Assembly: GCA_003210025.1 (NCBI GenBank)
Contig: QCNW01000008.1
Span: 1 to 64,000 of the forward strand
Origin: Pelagibacteraceae bacterium AG-426-M19
Lineage (GTDB): Bacteria > Pseudomonadota > Alphaproteobacteria > Pelagibacterales > Pelagibacteraceae
DNA length: 64,000 nucleotides
Direction of reading: 5' to 3'
Shown: one piece after another, positions 19,241 through 30,411 of the stretch
Layout of the letters: the number at the start of each line of letters is the position of its first letter
Numbering within the stretch: the first letter of the stretch is position 1
Notes under the pieces: generated by a model
Database searches by the model: none
Told to the model about the DNA's origin: nothing
The model's input: only the letters and a program-made list of their open reading frames with translations
Position numbers and translations under genes: made by a program

Positions 19241-20684
19241 TAAAAGCATTTTTATATACAATGATTTTGAAGAAACCGACTTATATTGGATAATTCCTAT
19301 TATAATACGTTTGGCAAAAAAAAAAAAAATTAATAAAGTTTTTACCTATAATTCAATAATTTCAATATTGGAGAAGGATGAATTTTTCCAAAAAAAAGAA
19401 ATTCTACTTAAAGATATAACAAAAGAATTGCCATTTTATTTTGGTGTTTTTTTTAAATTTTTTGCAAGTTTTTTTAATTTATTAAAAGCTGTAAGAATTA
19501 TATTTAATCTAGAATCCTTAGTTTTAAATAAAAAAAGTAATTGGTTAACAACTCAAATTTTTCATTCAATTCTCGATACTATTAACGTTAATAAAAATAA
19601 AAATTTTAAAATTAGTAATATAAAAAAATTTAAGATCATTCTTAAATCATTATATGAATTAAAAATTGCAAATATATTAATTAAATCATTTAATTTTCGT
19701 TATGCTTTTATTGGAAACTCAGTTTATTATTCTCGAATATATGTTGCTGTCTTTAGAGACAGTTCCATAAATGTAATTAATCATGCACAATATGGCTTGT
19801 ATATTCAACCGAAGAAAAGAGATAGCTCTTGGGGTGAAATTAATGAGATCCTTTATAATAAAATTAATAAAAAAATAAAAAAAATTGATTTTAATAATTA
19901 TTTTAAATTAAGATCCAAAGGTCAGGGTATCTATGAAGATAGCAAATCCTCTTTTAAAGGAAAATTAAAATCAAATAATGAATTAAATCATAATTTTATA
20001 TTTTTGCATGTTTTCAAGGATTCCCCCTTTCATATAATTGATAGACGAAGAATCTTTGTAGATTATTTTGACTGGATTAAGAAAACAATAAGCATAATAA
20101 AAAATTCCGAAGAAAAATGGTTTTTAAAAATTCACCCAAGTGCAAGAGCATGGGGAGAAGATTCAAAAAAGTTTCTAGATAGTATTAACTACAAGTCTAA
20201 AAATATTTCAATCGTCAGTAATCATTTATCAAATAATTTAATTTTCAGAAATGCCAAAAGGATAATTACTTTTTCTGGAACATCCTATTTAGAGTCAATA
20301 GCTTATGGAATTAAACCTATAATTATTTCTGAACCGCCGACTTTTTCTAAATTTTCAAAAAACGTTTTTAAACCAAGGAATTTTGAGGAATATAATTTTC
20401 TGTTATCAAAAAACTTAAACACTAATTATTTCAGGCAAAAAAATAGTTCAATAAATGATAAGGCAAAAAAAATTATTTATATTCGTGAAAAAATACTAAC
20501 AAATTTAAAAGATTTCGATGGTTATTTAATTTATAAAAATACTAGTTCAAAAAGAAAAAATTTATTAAGAGAATTGTTAAAGAAAAACTTGTCTAATAGG
20601 GAACATTTATTTGAAAATTATTTGGATACTCTTTTAAAATTTAATCATTCTATTTCATTAAAATCTAAAAATAAATTTTTATGA
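19230..20684 (+). CDS. Surface carbohydrate biosynthesis protein (capsule glycosyltransferase-like)
   Basis: WFLKIHPSARAWGED and IITFSGTSYLESIAYGIKPIIISEPPTFSK resemble capsule-type GT C-termini. Confidence 0.5.
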   Translation: MRDDKSIFIYNDFEETDLYWIIPIIIRLAKKKKINKVFTYNSIISILEKDEFFQKKEILLKDITKELPFYFGVFFKFFASFFNLLKAVRIIFNLESLVLNKKSNWLTTQIFHSILDTINVNKNKNFKISNIKKFKIILKSLYELKIANILIKSFNFRYAFIGNSVYYSRIYVAVFRDSSINVINHAQYGLYIQPKKRDSSWGEINEILYNKINKKIKKIDFNNYFKLRSKGQGIYEDSKSSFKGKLKSNNELNHNFIFLHVFKDSPFHIIDRRRIFVDYFDWIKKTISIIKNSEEKWFLKIHPSARAWGEDSKKFLDSINYKSKNISIVSNHLSNNLIFRNAKRIITFSGTSYLESIAYGIKPIIISEPPTFSKFSKNVFKPRNFEEYNFLLSKNLNTNYFRQKNSSINDKAKKIIYIREKILTNLKDFDGYLIYKNTSSKRKNLLRELLKKNLSNREHLFENYLDTLLKFNHSISLKSKNKFL

Positions 20685-21505
20685 TTAATAAGAAACATAA
20701 AATTTACAAATTAAAAAATAAAAAAAAAATCAAATTTACAATTATAACGGTTGTTTTAAATGCTGAAAAATTTTTAGAAAAAACAATTTTAAGTTTAAAG
20801 TCACAAAATTCAAAAAATTATGAATTTATAATTGTTTATACTCCCTCAAAAGATAAAACATGGAATTTAATTTATAAATATAAAAAATTTATTGATAAGA
20901 TAATCATCAACTATGAAATCGGAGTGTATCCAGCAATGAACGTTGGAATTAAGTATGCAAAAGGTGAATATATAAACTTTTTAAACGCAGGAGACTATTT
21001 TTATAACACTAAAACTTTAAATGATATAATTAAATTTGCTAATATTAATATGGATGTCATTTATGGTGATAGTCAGGTCTTGTATAAAAATTATAAAAAA
21101 AAATTACCAGCTCTGTCAATTAATCAAATATATAACGGAATGATCTTTTCTCATCAGTCATGTTATATAAAAACTCAAATATTAAAAAAAAATTATTTTA
21201 ATTTAAAATACATGTATGCAAGTGATTATGATCAAATATTAAGACTATTTAATAAAAATCTGAATTTTGTAAAGTTGAATAAAATTTTATCAATTTCAAA
21301 GCCAGATGGAATTGCTGACAAAAATAGGTTTAAAACTATAAAAGAAAATTTATTAATAGTATTTAGACAGAATAAAAAGAAAATAGTTTTTTCTATAATA
21401 ATTTTTGTAAAGAAATTTATTTATTTTGCCTTTTTAAAATTATTAATTTTAATTCTTTCAAGAAAGCAATATGAAAAAATTAAAAATATAAAAGATGCAA
21501 CGTAG
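20681..21505 (+). CDS. Glycosyltransferase family 2
   Basis: FTIITVVLNAEKFLEKTILSLKSQNSKNYEFIIV; MNVGIKYAKGEYINFLNAGDYF. Confidence 0.88.
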   Translation: MINKKHKIYKLKNKKKIKFTIITVVLNAEKFLEKTILSLKSQNSKNYEFIIVYTPSKDKTWNLIYKYKKFIDKIIINYEIGVYPAMNVGIKYAKGEYINFLNAGDYFYNTKTLNDIIKFANINMDVIYGDSQVLYKNYKKKLPALSINQIYNGMIFSHQSCYIKTQILKKNYFNLKYMYASDYDQILRLFNKNLNFVKLNKILSISKPDGIADKNRFKTIKENLLIVFRQNKKKIVFSIIIFVKKFIYFAFLKLLILILSRKQYEKIKNIKDAT

Positions 21506-22556
21506 AAAAAAAATTGTTGTTTCATCATTTGGAATAAATACAGGTGGAGGCTTAACACTCTTAACAGATCTATGTAAAAGTAATCATTTTATTAAAAAGA
21601 TACTTTTGGATTATAGATTAAAAAAAAATAAAAAATTTAAAAAAATTAAAAAAGTCTTTATTAGTAAAAATTATTTTATTGCTTTAATCATTTTTATAAA
21701 AGAAATATATAAATGTCAGAAAAATGATATTTTTTTGTGCTATAATAATATTCCACCATTAATAAAACCAAAGTGTAAAACTGTTTTGTTCCTTCAAAAT
21801 GCTTTTTTTGTGTCCGATATTAAAATAAAACTCAAATTAAGTGATAAGTTAAAATTATATTTGTTAAAATCAATATTTTACTTTTGCTTATCTAATGTAA
21901 ATATAATTTATGTGCAAAATTTATTTTTGAAAAAAAAAATTATCCAAATACTAAAAAAAAAAAAATTAACAAACATTAAAGTTTATAAGTTAATTCTTCT
22001 TACTAAAAAACTAAAAAATAGAATTATTAACAAAAAAAAAAAGTTTCCAAGTATAAATAAAAAAAAATATAACTTCTTATATCCCGCATCGTTCAGTATA
22101 CATAAAAATTATGATAATCTTATTAAATCATTCAAGTACAATTCGTCTAAAAATATTAAATTGTATTTAACATTATCAAATGAAGATTTTAATTCTCTAA
22201 AAATTAAACATGATCTGAAAAAAGATCATTTATACAAAATTAATAATCTTGGTTTACTTAGTGAAAAAGATTTAGAAAATTTCTACAAAAAATGTAATTT
22301 AATATTTCCGTCGTTTTTAGAATCTTTTGGACTCCCCTTATATGAAGCATACTCATATAATTCACAAATAATTGCATCTGACAGAAATTTTGTTAACGAA
22401 AACTTTAAAAATGTAATAAAATTTAATCCAAGTAATCCAGTTTCAATAACAAAAGCAGTCAATTTTGCTATTAAAAAAAAAGTAAATAATAATGTTTTAA
22501 AAGTTAATTCTAAATTGATTTTATCAAATAACGATTTTTTAAAAAAGATAATTTAA
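21495..22556 (+). CDS. Glycosyltransferase group 1 (GT4-like)
   Basis: FLYPASFSIHKNYDNLIKSF; LIFPSFLESFGLPLYEAYSY. Confidence 0.82.
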   Translation: MQRRKKIVVSSFGINTGGGLTLLTDLCKSNHFIKKILLDYRLKKNKKFKKIKKVFISKNYFIALIIFIKEIYKCQKNDIFLCYNNIPPLIKPKCKTVLFLQNAFFVSDIKIKLKLSDKLKLYLLKSIFYFCLSNVNIIYVQNLFLKKKIIQILKKKKLTNIKVYKLILLTKKLKNRIINKKKKFPSINKKKYNFLYPASFSIHKNYDNLIKSFKYNSSKNIKLYLTLSNEDFNSLKIKHDLKKDHLYKINNLGLLSEKDLENFYKKCNLIFPSFLESFGLPLYEAYSYNSQIIASDRNFVNENFKNVIKFNPSNPVSITKAVNFAIKKKVNNNVLKVNSKLILSNNDFLKKII

Positions 22557-22557
22557 A

Positions 22558-24402
22558 ATGATATTTGCCAAAACCTTACTTTTCTTAAGTATCAATTTTT
22601 GGATGCTATATTTAGCAGGAATAAATTTTGTAAAACTTTGTAAAATAAAAAATTTAACTTATTCTATCTTTTTTTCTATAGCTTTAGTTTCTGTTATAAT
22701 TAGTTATTTATATTTTAGACTTAACTTTGAATTTTATAATATTCAAAAAATAATTTTTGTTATTTTAGTTTTTCTCTCAGTATTTGCTATTAAATTTATA
22801 AATGAAATAATTTTAAAAGAAATAATCTCTGATTTTTTAATTTTTTTACCCATTGTTATTTTATTTTCATCTTTGATACATATTTACGGACTACAATACT
22901 ATATTTTCAGGGGTAATTACTATGATGTAATCAATTATACTAGTATGAGTCTAGCTTTTATCAGTCATCCGTATAATGAGTTGAATGAAATATTTAATAA
23001 CCAGAATTTTTCTCCAGATCAAATATATCTCACAAAATCAGGAATTTTAAATGAACACCGAGTTATAGCACCTCTATTTTTCTCTTTAAGTTATCTACCA
23101 AAAATATTTGATATATTCCATGCTAACACAATTAATAAAATTTTTTTCTTAGGATTGTCATCCTTAGGAATTAAGATGTTATTTCAGGAATTAAAAATAA
23201 TTAAAAAAAAAAAAAATATATTAATTTTTTCAACCTTGTTCCCATTTTGTTTTTGGCAAATTTATATCTTCGAGATTGATGCTTACGCCCAGCTGATGGC
23301 TTTGCCATTTTCATTAATTTCATTAACAGTCATATATTTGATTACAAAAAAATTCTTAATGTTAAATTATAGGGAGCTAATCTTTTATCTTTTCCTTATT
23401 TTTAGTTTCTTCTGTATTTACCCAGAGCAAGCCTCTTTATACTTTTTATTTGGATTAATTTTATTTTTAATAAATTATTATTATCATTTTAATAATTTAA
23501 AATTTTGTTTAAAAATTTTAGTGTCTATATTATTTGGTCTAATAGTCATATTATTACATGAAAATATTTTGGGATTTTTAAAATTCCAGGTTTCCAATTT
23601 TACATTTATAAATTTTAATTGGTGGGGCTATTATGGTGCATTTATCCTTGGATCTGAAAATATAGTTTTGAATGAAAATTTTGTTTTTGAATTAAAAGAA
23701 TACTTAAAAAATAACGATATAAATATATTTAGCACATTAATTAAAATTCATAAAAGTTTAATTTTAGAAAATTACTTATTTTATATATTAAATATTATTC
23801 CTTCAATCTTTGGAATGTATTACTTAACTATTGGTAAAATTACATCAATTTTAGATTACTCAAAAGTAATTCTATTAGTGACTTTGAATTTTGTAATTAT
23901 AAGAATTTTTGTAACAAATCTTTTATCCATTTTTAAAAATAGTAAAATTCCAGAAACAAATTTTATTAAACTATTTTTTCTATTTTTTTTATTTTTCTCT
24001 TTAATTTTTATTATTAAAAATGCTTTATGGCAGTTTTTAAAACTTTACATGTATTTTTCTATATTATTTTTCCTAATTCTAGCAATAAACTTTTCTAAAA
24101 ATTTTAAAAATAATAAAATACATAAATTAATTTTAATCTTACTTGTGATATTCCCAATTTATAAGTTTTCAAAATTTAATAGTGGCATTACTAGAATTGA
24201 TACATTTCCATCTATAATTAATAAAGACATGAAAACCAACATAGATTGGGAATTAAAAAAGAAAAATATTACAAGCTGTGACTATAATAAACTAAATAAT
24301 AAAATGTCCAAAAATCAAAGTTTAGATTATTTTTACTCAATAATTCGTTCATATGAAAAATTGAAAAATACAAAAATTAAAAATCCTTGTAATAAAAATT
24401 AA
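22558..24402 (+). CDS. Multi-pass membrane protein, putative GT-C glycosyltransferase or polymerase
   Basis: Many hydrophobic segments; location within glycan cluster; no decisive motif. Confidence 0.45.
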   Translation: MIFAKTLLFLSINFWMLYLAGINFVKLCKIKNLTYSIFFSIALVSVIISYLYFRLNFEFYNIQKIIFVILVFLSVFAIKFINEIILKEIISDFLIFLPIVILFSSLIHIYGLQYYIFRGNYYDVINYTSMSLAFISHPYNELNEIFNNQNFSPDQIYLTKSGILNEHRVIAPLFFSLSYLPKIFDIFHANTINKIFFLGLSSLGIKMLFQELKIIKKKKNILIFSTLFPFCFWQIYIFEIDAYAQLMALPFSLISLTVIYLITKKFLMLNYRELIFYLFLIFSFFCIYPEQASLYFLFGLILFLINYYYHFNNLKFCLKILVSILFGLIVILLHENILGFLKFQVSNFTFINFNWWGYYGAFILGSENIVLNENFVFELKEYLKNNDINIFSTLIKIHKSLILENYLFYILNIIPSIFGMYYLTIGKITSILDYSKVILLVTLNFVIIRIFVTNLLSIFKNSKIPETNFIKLFFLFFLFFSLIFIIKNALWQFLKLYMYFSILFFLILAINFSKNFKNNKIHKLILILLVIFPIYKFSKFNSGITRIDTFPSIINKDMKTNIDWELKKKNITSCDYNKLNNKMSKNQSLDYFYSIIRSYEKLKNTKIKNPCNKN

Positions 24403-24424
24403 AATAATACATAAACAATCTTTA

Positions 24425-25429
24425 ATGAATATTCTTATAACTGGCTCTGCAGGGTTTATTGGTTTTCATATTGCAAAAAAGCTTTTAGCAAATAAAAAGT
24501 TAAAAGTAATTGGTATAGATAATATTAACTCTTACTATGACAAAAATATTAAAAAAAATCGCAATAAAATTCTAAAAAAAAATAAAAACTACATATTTTT
24601 TAAATTAGATTTAAATAATTTTGAAAAAATTAAACTCAAACTTAAAAATTATAAAGTTGATATAATAATACATCTTGCTGCCCAAGCTGGAGTGAGGTAT
24701 TCTTTAGTTGAACCAAGAAAATACTTAAATTCAAATATAGTCTCTACTTTTAATATTTTAGAAATCGCAAGGATAAAAAAATCAAAACATACATTGGTAG
24801 CAAGTTCTAGCAGCGTGTATGGAATGGCAAGTAATCCTTTCAAAGAAAACTTATCTGCAAATCATCCAATACAGTTTTATGCTGCAACCAAAAAGTCAGC
24901 AGAAATTATTTGTCATTCATACTCCGAATTACATAATTTACCTATTTCATGTCTAAGATATTTTACTGTTTATGGTCCATTTGGAAGACCTGATATGGCA
25001 TTATTTAAATTTGTTAGTAATATTAAGAATAAAAAAAAAATAGATGTTTATAACAAAGGAACACACCAGAGAGATTTTACTTATATTGATGATGCTGTTT
25101 ATTATACACTTAAACTAATGAATATTTATCCAAAAGTAATTTCTAATTGGAAATGGAATAATTCTAATAATCATATTAGCAAAGCACCTTTCAGAATTGT
25201 AAATATAGCTTCAGGAAAAAAAATAAGCTTAAAAAAATTTATTAATGAAATTGAAAAAAATTTAAATATAAAAGCAAAAAAAAATTACTTGTCACTTCAA
25301 AAAGGTGACATGGAAAATACTTTTGCATCAATCAAACTATTAATTTCTTTAGTAAAAAAAAGAAAATATACTCCAATAAAAAAGGGAATCAAAAATTTTA
25401 TAAAATGGCATAATAATTATTATAAATAA
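24425..25429 (+). CDS. NAD-dependent epimerase, UDP-glucuronate 4-epimerase-like
   Basis: MNILITGSAGFIGFHIAKKLLANKKLKVIGIDNINSYYDKNIKKNR; LAAQAGVRYSLVEPRKYLNSN; RYFTVYGPFGRPDMALFKF. Confidence 0.82.
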   Translation: MNILITGSAGFIGFHIAKKLLANKKLKVIGIDNINSYYDKNIKKNRNKILKKNKNYIFFKLDLNNFEKIKLKLKNYKVDIIIHLAAQAGVRYSLVEPRKYLNSNIVSTFNILEIARIKKSKHTLVASSSSVYGMASNPFKENLSANHPIQFYAATKKSAEIICHSYSELHNLPISCLRYFTVYGPFGRPDMALFKFVSNIKNKKKIDVYNKGTHQRDFTYIDDAVYYTLKLMNIYPKVISNWKWNNSNNHISKAPFRIVNIASGKKISLKKFINEIEKNLNIKAKKNYLSLQKGDMENTFASIKLLISLVKKRKYTPIKKGIKNFIKWHNNYYK

Positions 25430-25453
25430 TACTAATGTTTATATTGAAACTTG

Positions 25454-26389
25454 ATGACTAAAATAAGTATTGTAATACCGACATACAATGAAGAGGAAAA
25501 TATCAATAATTTGATAAAACGTCTTCAAGAAGTATTGACTAAGATAGAAGATAATTATGAAATAATTTTTGTTTTAGATCCATCTACCGATAAAACAGAA
25601 GAACTTATTATTGAACATACTACTGATAAAAGAATAAAACTAATTAAATTATCAAGAAGATTTGGTCAGCCAGCAGCGACAATGGCAGGAATTAAGCATT
25701 CTTCAGGTGATAATATAGTTATAATAGATGCGGATTTACAAGATCCACCTGAGTTGATTATAGAAATGTTAGATAAAATGCGAAACGGTTACGATGTTGT
25801 TTATGCTAAAAGAATTTCAAGGGATGGGGAAACTTTTGTAAAAAAAATAATTTCAGCTTTAGGATATAGAATAATTAATTTCTTTAGCGATGTTTATATC
25901 CCCCCAGATGTTGGAGATTTTAGAATAATTTCAAAAAAAGTTGGTATTCATTTAAGTAGTTTAAAAGAAAATAGCGCATTTCTTAGAGGTCTAGTATCTT
26001 ATGTTGGATTTAGACAAACCTCACTTGAATATAAAAGAGATAAGAGAAGCTTTGGTAAAACAAAATATAACAGATTTTTAGGATCCCTTAAAATAGGATT
26101 AAATGGACTAATTGGCTTTACATCAAAACCTCTTCAATTAATGTCAGCAATTGGTTTTTGCTTTTCTTTAGTGAGTTTTTTTATTGGACTAACATATGTC
26201 ATTGCCAAAATTTTAGGTTTTACCTTAACTGCAGGTTTGCCCACTACAGTGTTATTTATCACTTTTTTTTCTGGCATCCAGCTCATAGCTTTAGGATTAT
26301 TGGGTGAATATATAGGAAGAATATACGATGAAGTAAAAAATCGACCACAATATATTATCGATAAAACAATTAATTTTAATGAAGATTAG
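25454..26389 (+). CDS. Polyprenyl-phosphate glycosyltransferase, GT2 (GtrB/DPM-like) with C-terminal TM segments
   Basis: ISIVIPTYNEEENINNLIKRL; VIIDADLQDPPELI; QLIALGLLGEYIGRIYDEVKNRPQYII. Confidence 0.9.
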   Translation: MTKISIVIPTYNEEENINNLIKRLQEVLTKIEDNYEIIFVLDPSTDKTEELIIEHTTDKRIKLIKLSRRFGQPAATMAGIKHSSGDNIVIIDADLQDPPELIIEMLDKMRNGYDVVYAKRISRDGETFVKKIISALGYRIINFFSDVYIPPDVGDFRIISKKVGIHLSSLKENSAFLRGLVSYVGFRQTSLEYKRDKRSFGKTKYNRFLGSLKIGLNGLIGFTSKPLQLMSAIGFCFSLVSFFIGLTYVIAKILGFTLTAGLPTTVLFITFFSGIQLIALGLLGEYIGRIYDEVKNRPQYIIDKTINFNED

Positions 26390-26404
26390 TTACTAGAAAT
26401 TAGA

Positions 26405-28234
26405 ATGTGTGGTATTGTAGGTTATATAAATAAAAAACTTCAAAAAAATAGAATACAATCAAGTATAGAGCAAGCTTTAAAAAAATTAGATCACAGAGGA
26501 CCTGACAGTAGCAGTTATTATAAAGATAATGATGTAAACTTTTTCTTTGGCATGACAAGATTGTCTATTTTAGATTACGATAATGGATCTCAGCCATTTT
26601 TTTCTGAAAATCGTAAGTATGCTTTAATTTTCAATGGAGAAATTGTTAATTCTGGACATTTAAGAAAACAATTAGAAAAAAAAAATATTAAATTTAAATC
26701 AAAAAACTCTGATACAGAGGTATTATTAAATCTACTTATATTAGAAAGAGAAAAATGTTTATTAAAATTAAATGGTATGTTTTCTTTTTGTTTTTACGAT
26801 CTAGAAAAAAAAGAGGTTTTAATTGCAAGAGATAGATTTGGAATAAAGCCTTTTTATTACTTTTTTAATAATTATTCTTTTGGTTTTTCATCAGAAATTA
26901 AAAATTTAATAAGTTTCTACCCAGAAAATTTAAAAATTAATAATCAAAGTTTATATGATTATTTTAGTTTAATGTTTATACCATCACCTAATACTATTTT
27001 TGAAAATATTAAAAGATTATCAGCAGGCACCTTATTAAAAATAAATTTAAAAAATTTTAAGAAATTTGAGGAAAAATGGTATGAGCCTAATTTTAAGCCA
27101 GATAACAGTTTATCAAAAGATGAAATTCCATCTCAAATTGAAAACCTATCTTGTAAATTAATTGACGAGTGGAGTTTGTCAGATGTTCCTATAAGTAATT
27201 CTTTATCAGGAGGTATTGATTCATCTGTAATATCTGGCTTGGCTAATAAACAAAATATTAAAATTAAAAATTTTACTTTGGGATTTAAGAATGTATCAGA
27301 TAAAGAGTTTAGCGAAACATATCAGGCAAAAAAACTATCAGAAAAACTCAATCAAGATCATGAGATATTTGAAATAGCACCCCATGATTTTTTAGAGAAA
27401 CTCGACAGAATTTTGGAAGATATACATGAACCCTACGGTGGAGGACTTCCTTCATGGATGGTTTACAACAAAATATCAAAAAAATATAAAGTCGCTTTTA
27501 CTGGGACTGGTATTGATGAATTTTTTGGAAATTACTCAAAGTGGAAGAAATTGGATACTTTTTGGAAAAAAGAGGTCGATTACATGTCTTTTTGTAAAAG
27601 TTTTTTTGATCAAAGATATTACGCTTCAGACGAACAAAAAAAAAAATTACTAAATTTAAATATTAAAAATATTGAGCCAACTTCATTAAAATTTTATAAT
27701 AAATTTAATGAGACTGATGGTGATATTAAAGATAAAAGTGCACTTTTAGATATTAAAACACAACTCACAGATGAATTCCTTAATATTTCAGATATATTTT
27801 CTATGTCTTTTAGCCTTGAGGTAAGGCCTCTTTATTTAGATAATAATTTAACAGATTTTTTTTTTAAAATTCCATCAAAGTTTAGAGTTGGAAATCATAA
27901 AAATCTTAAATCACTTTTCAAAAGTTCTTTTAGAAATATTTTAACTAAAGAAATAATTTCAGGAAATAAAAAAGGATTTATTCTTCCAATAGAAAATTGG
28001 TTAAAAAATGATTTAATTATACTTGCTAATAAATTTTTTTCAAAAAAAAAAATTAATGAACATGGTTTAATTGATTATGATTATGTAAAAAATTTATTTG
28101 ATAAGTTTCTCAACAGATCAAAATTATTTTCTCGTTTTGATAGATATCATAGATTGCAAACTCTAATTTGGGGAATTTTGATGTTTCAGCTTTGGTTTGA
28201 AAAAAATATAAATAAAAAAAAAATAGTTTTGTAA
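26405..28234 (+). CDS. asnB: Asparagine synthase (glutamine-hydrolysing) family amidotransferase
   Basis: MCGIVGYINK (N-terminal Cys2 nucleophile), LDHRGPDSS, ISNSLSGGIDSSVISGLA. Confidence 0.92.
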   Translation: MCGIVGYINKKLQKNRIQSSIEQALKKLDHRGPDSSSYYKDNDVNFFFGMTRLSILDYDNGSQPFFSENRKYALIFNGEIVNSGHLRKQLEKKNIKFKSKNSDTEVLLNLLILEREKCLLKLNGMFSFCFYDLEKKEVLIARDRFGIKPFYYFFNNYSFGFSSEIKNLISFYPENLKINNQSLYDYFSLMFIPSPNTIFENIKRLSAGTLLKINLKNFKKFEEKWYEPNFKPDNSLSKDEIPSQIENLSCKLIDEWSLSDVPISNSLSGGIDSSVISGLANKQNIKIKNFTLGFKNVSDKEFSETYQAKKLSEKLNQDHEIFEIAPHDFLEKLDRILEDIHEPYGGGLPSWMVYNKISKKYKVAFTGTGIDEFFGNYSKWKKLDTFWKKEVDYMSFCKSFFDQRYYASDEQKKKLLNLNIKNIEPTSLKFYNKFNETDGDIKDKSALLDIKTQLTDEFLNISDIFSMSFSLEVRPLYLDNNLTDFFFKIPSKFRVGNHKNLKSLFKSSFRNILTKEIISGNKKGFILPIENWLKNDLIILANKFFSKKKINEHGLIDYDYVKNLFDKFLNRSKLFSRFDRYHRLQTLIWGILMFQLWFEKNINKKKIVL

Positions 28235-28238
28235 ACCT

Positions 28239-29453
28239 ATGAAAATTATGATGTTATCATACATGGATTATTTAGGCGCAGGGTCTGCATCTAAAAAAAT
28301 ATTTTCCATGTTAAGAAAAGAAGATGTTGATGTAGATTTATTTGTAAAAAAAAAAAATTCTGGACTAAGCAAAAAAATAGAATTAAGTAAAGTTGACAGT
28401 ATAAAATCATTAATGTTTGATCTTTTTAATTATGGATCTAATAAATTTTTAAATAATAACTATAGTAGAAAATTTAATCCTTATCACAAAAGTCTTGGAT
28501 GGTTTTCTAGCCCTTATCCAAAAATAATAAATAGTTCCAATTATGATATAGTTCAATTAAACTGGATAAATAATTTTTTATCTATTAGAGATATTGTTGA
28601 AATAAAAAAACCAATTATATGGAGATTTTCTGATATGTGGCCAATATTAGGAATAAGTCACTATGAATATAAAAATATGAATTACAACTTATATTCAATT
28701 ATTGAAGATTATAATTATAAAAGAAAACAAATACTAAGAGATAAAAAATTAAATATAATTACTCCTAGTAATTGGATGAAAACTAAAATTGAAAATAAAT
28801 CTAGTAATAACAATTGGAAAATTAGTACAATTTATACACCTGTTGATCAAGATATATTTAAACCACTTGATATAAATGAAATCAAAAAAATTAAAAAACA
28901 ATATGAGATCAATAGTAATCAAAAAGTACTTTGTTTTTGTGCAGATAACATAAATGAAAAAAGAAAAGGTCTTGAAAGGATAATTGATGTTTTTAAAAAT
29001 AATTTAATATCTGGGCAAGAATTTACTTTATTTACAATAGGTAAGGGTAAAACTAAATTTAACAAGTATAATAATTTAAATATAAAAAACTTAGGTTTTA
29101 TAAATTCACAAGCAGAGGTTAATAAAATTTATAATATATCAGATTTATTATTATTATTTTCTGATATAGATAATTTACCTCAAGTTGGTATTGAGGCACA
29201 ATCCTCAGGCTTACCTGTTTTAACCTTCAATCATTCAGGATTATCAGAAATAATAGAAAATTATATCACTGGTATATACGTTGAGGACACCCTTGCATCT
29301 ATTTCATCTAAAATTGAGAATTTTTTTAAAGATACAGCAAAAATTTCTATGTATAAGTCTGCTTCTAGAGAAAGATCTCTAAAAATATGGTCAAATAAAG
29401 TTATATTTAAAAAATATTTAAATTTGTATTCTAGTATATTAAGTGAAAAATAA
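28239..29453 (+). CDS. Glycosyltransferase group 1 (GT4)
   Basis: PSNWMKTKIENK; LLLLFSDIDNLPQVGIEAQSSGLPVLTFNHSGLSEII. Confidence 0.88.
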   Translation: MKIMMLSYMDYLGAGSASKKIFSMLRKEDVDVDLFVKKKNSGLSKKIELSKVDSIKSLMFDLFNYGSNKFLNNNYSRKFNPYHKSLGWFSSPYPKIINSSNYDIVQLNWINNFLSIRDIVEIKKPIIWRFSDMWPILGISHYEYKNMNYNLYSIIEDYNYKRKQILRDKKLNIITPSNWMKTKIENKSSNNNWKISTIYTPVDQDIFKPLDINEIKKIKKQYEINSNQKVLCFCADNINEKRKGLERIIDVFKNNLISGQEFTLFTIGKGKTKFNKYNNLNIKNLGFINSQAEVNKIYNISDLLLLFSDIDNLPQVGIEAQSSGLPVLTFNHSGLSEIIENYITGIYVEDTLASISSKIENFFKDTAKISMYKSASRERSLKIWSNKVIFKKYLNLYSSILSEK

Positions 29454-30411
29454 TTTAAAAAAAAAAGCGATAGTTACTGGTTGTGCTGGGTTCATTGGAA
29501 GCCATATGGTGGAACACTTACTAAAATTAAACTATCATGTAATTGGAATTGATAATTTATCTACAGGAAAGCTTAAATTTCTTGAAAAACCGTTAAAAGA
29601 TAGAAATTTTAAATTTCATAAAATAGATATTCTTAAAACTAAAAATTTAGAAAAGTATTTTAAATCAATAAATTTAGTTATTCATCTATCAGCCAACGCT
29701 GATGTTAGAAACGGATTTGATAACCCAAAGAAAGACTTAGAGCAAAATACATTAGTTACGTTTAAGATTTTAAATGTTATGCGTAAATTAGATATAAAAA
29801 AAATTGTTTTTTCTTCAACAGGGTCAATATATGGCGAACCTGATATTTTTCCAACAAAAGAAAATCAACATTTTCCCATTCAAACTTCATTATATGGCTG
29901 TTCAAAACTTGCATGTGAAGGTTTAATTCAAGCATTTGCAAATGGCTATAATATTAAAGCTTATATTTTTAGATTTGTTTCCATATTTGGTAAAAGATAT
30001 ACACATGGCCATCTTTATGATTTTTATAAAAAAATTAAAAAAAATCCAAAAAAATTACATATTCTAGGTAATGGTTTACAAAAAAAATCCTATTTAAATG
30101 TTAATGATTGTGTAGAAGCTATTTTTATTGCTTTAAAAAAATCAAAAAAAAAAGTTAATATTTTTAATTTAGGTTTAGAAGATTTTATTACAGTAAATCA
30201 ATCAGTAAATATTGTTTGTAATTTTCTTAATGTAAAACCCTTAAGAATATATAGTGGTGGAAAAAGAGGCTGGATAGGAGATAGCCCAAAAATTTATTTA
30301 GACACAAAAAAAATAAGAAATTTAGGATGGAAACCAAAAAAAAATATTAGACAAAGTATACACGAAACATTAACGTTTTTTAAAAAAAATGAATGGATAT
30401 TCAAAAAATGA
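29443..30411 (+). CDS. NAD-dependent epimerase (UDP-glucose 4-epimerase-like)
   Basis: AIVTGCAGFIGSHMVEHLLKLNYHVIGIDNLSTGK; SSTGSIYGEPDIFPTKE. GTG start. Confidence 0.87.
   Translation: MKNNLKKKAIVTGCAGFIGSHMVEHLLKLNYHVIGIDNLSTGKLKFLEKPLKDRNFKFHKIDILKTKNLEKYFKSINLVIHLSANADVRNGFDNPKKDLEQNTLVTFKILNVMRKLDIKKIVFSSTGSIYGEPDIFPTKENQHFPIQTSLYGCSKLACEGLIQAFANGYNIKAYIFRFVSIFGKRYTHGHLYDFYKKIKKNPKKLHILGNGLQKKSYLNVNDCVEAIFIALKKSKKKVNIFNLGLEDFITVNQSVNIVCNFLNVKPLRIYSGGKRGWIGDSPKIYLDTKKIRNLGWKPKKNIRQSIHETLTFFKKNEWIFKK

Noticed and set aside
27426-27653. 75-aa plus-strand ORF in another frame
   Set aside because: Out-of-frame ORF inside asnB; no evidence of frameshift because the asnB frame is complete.
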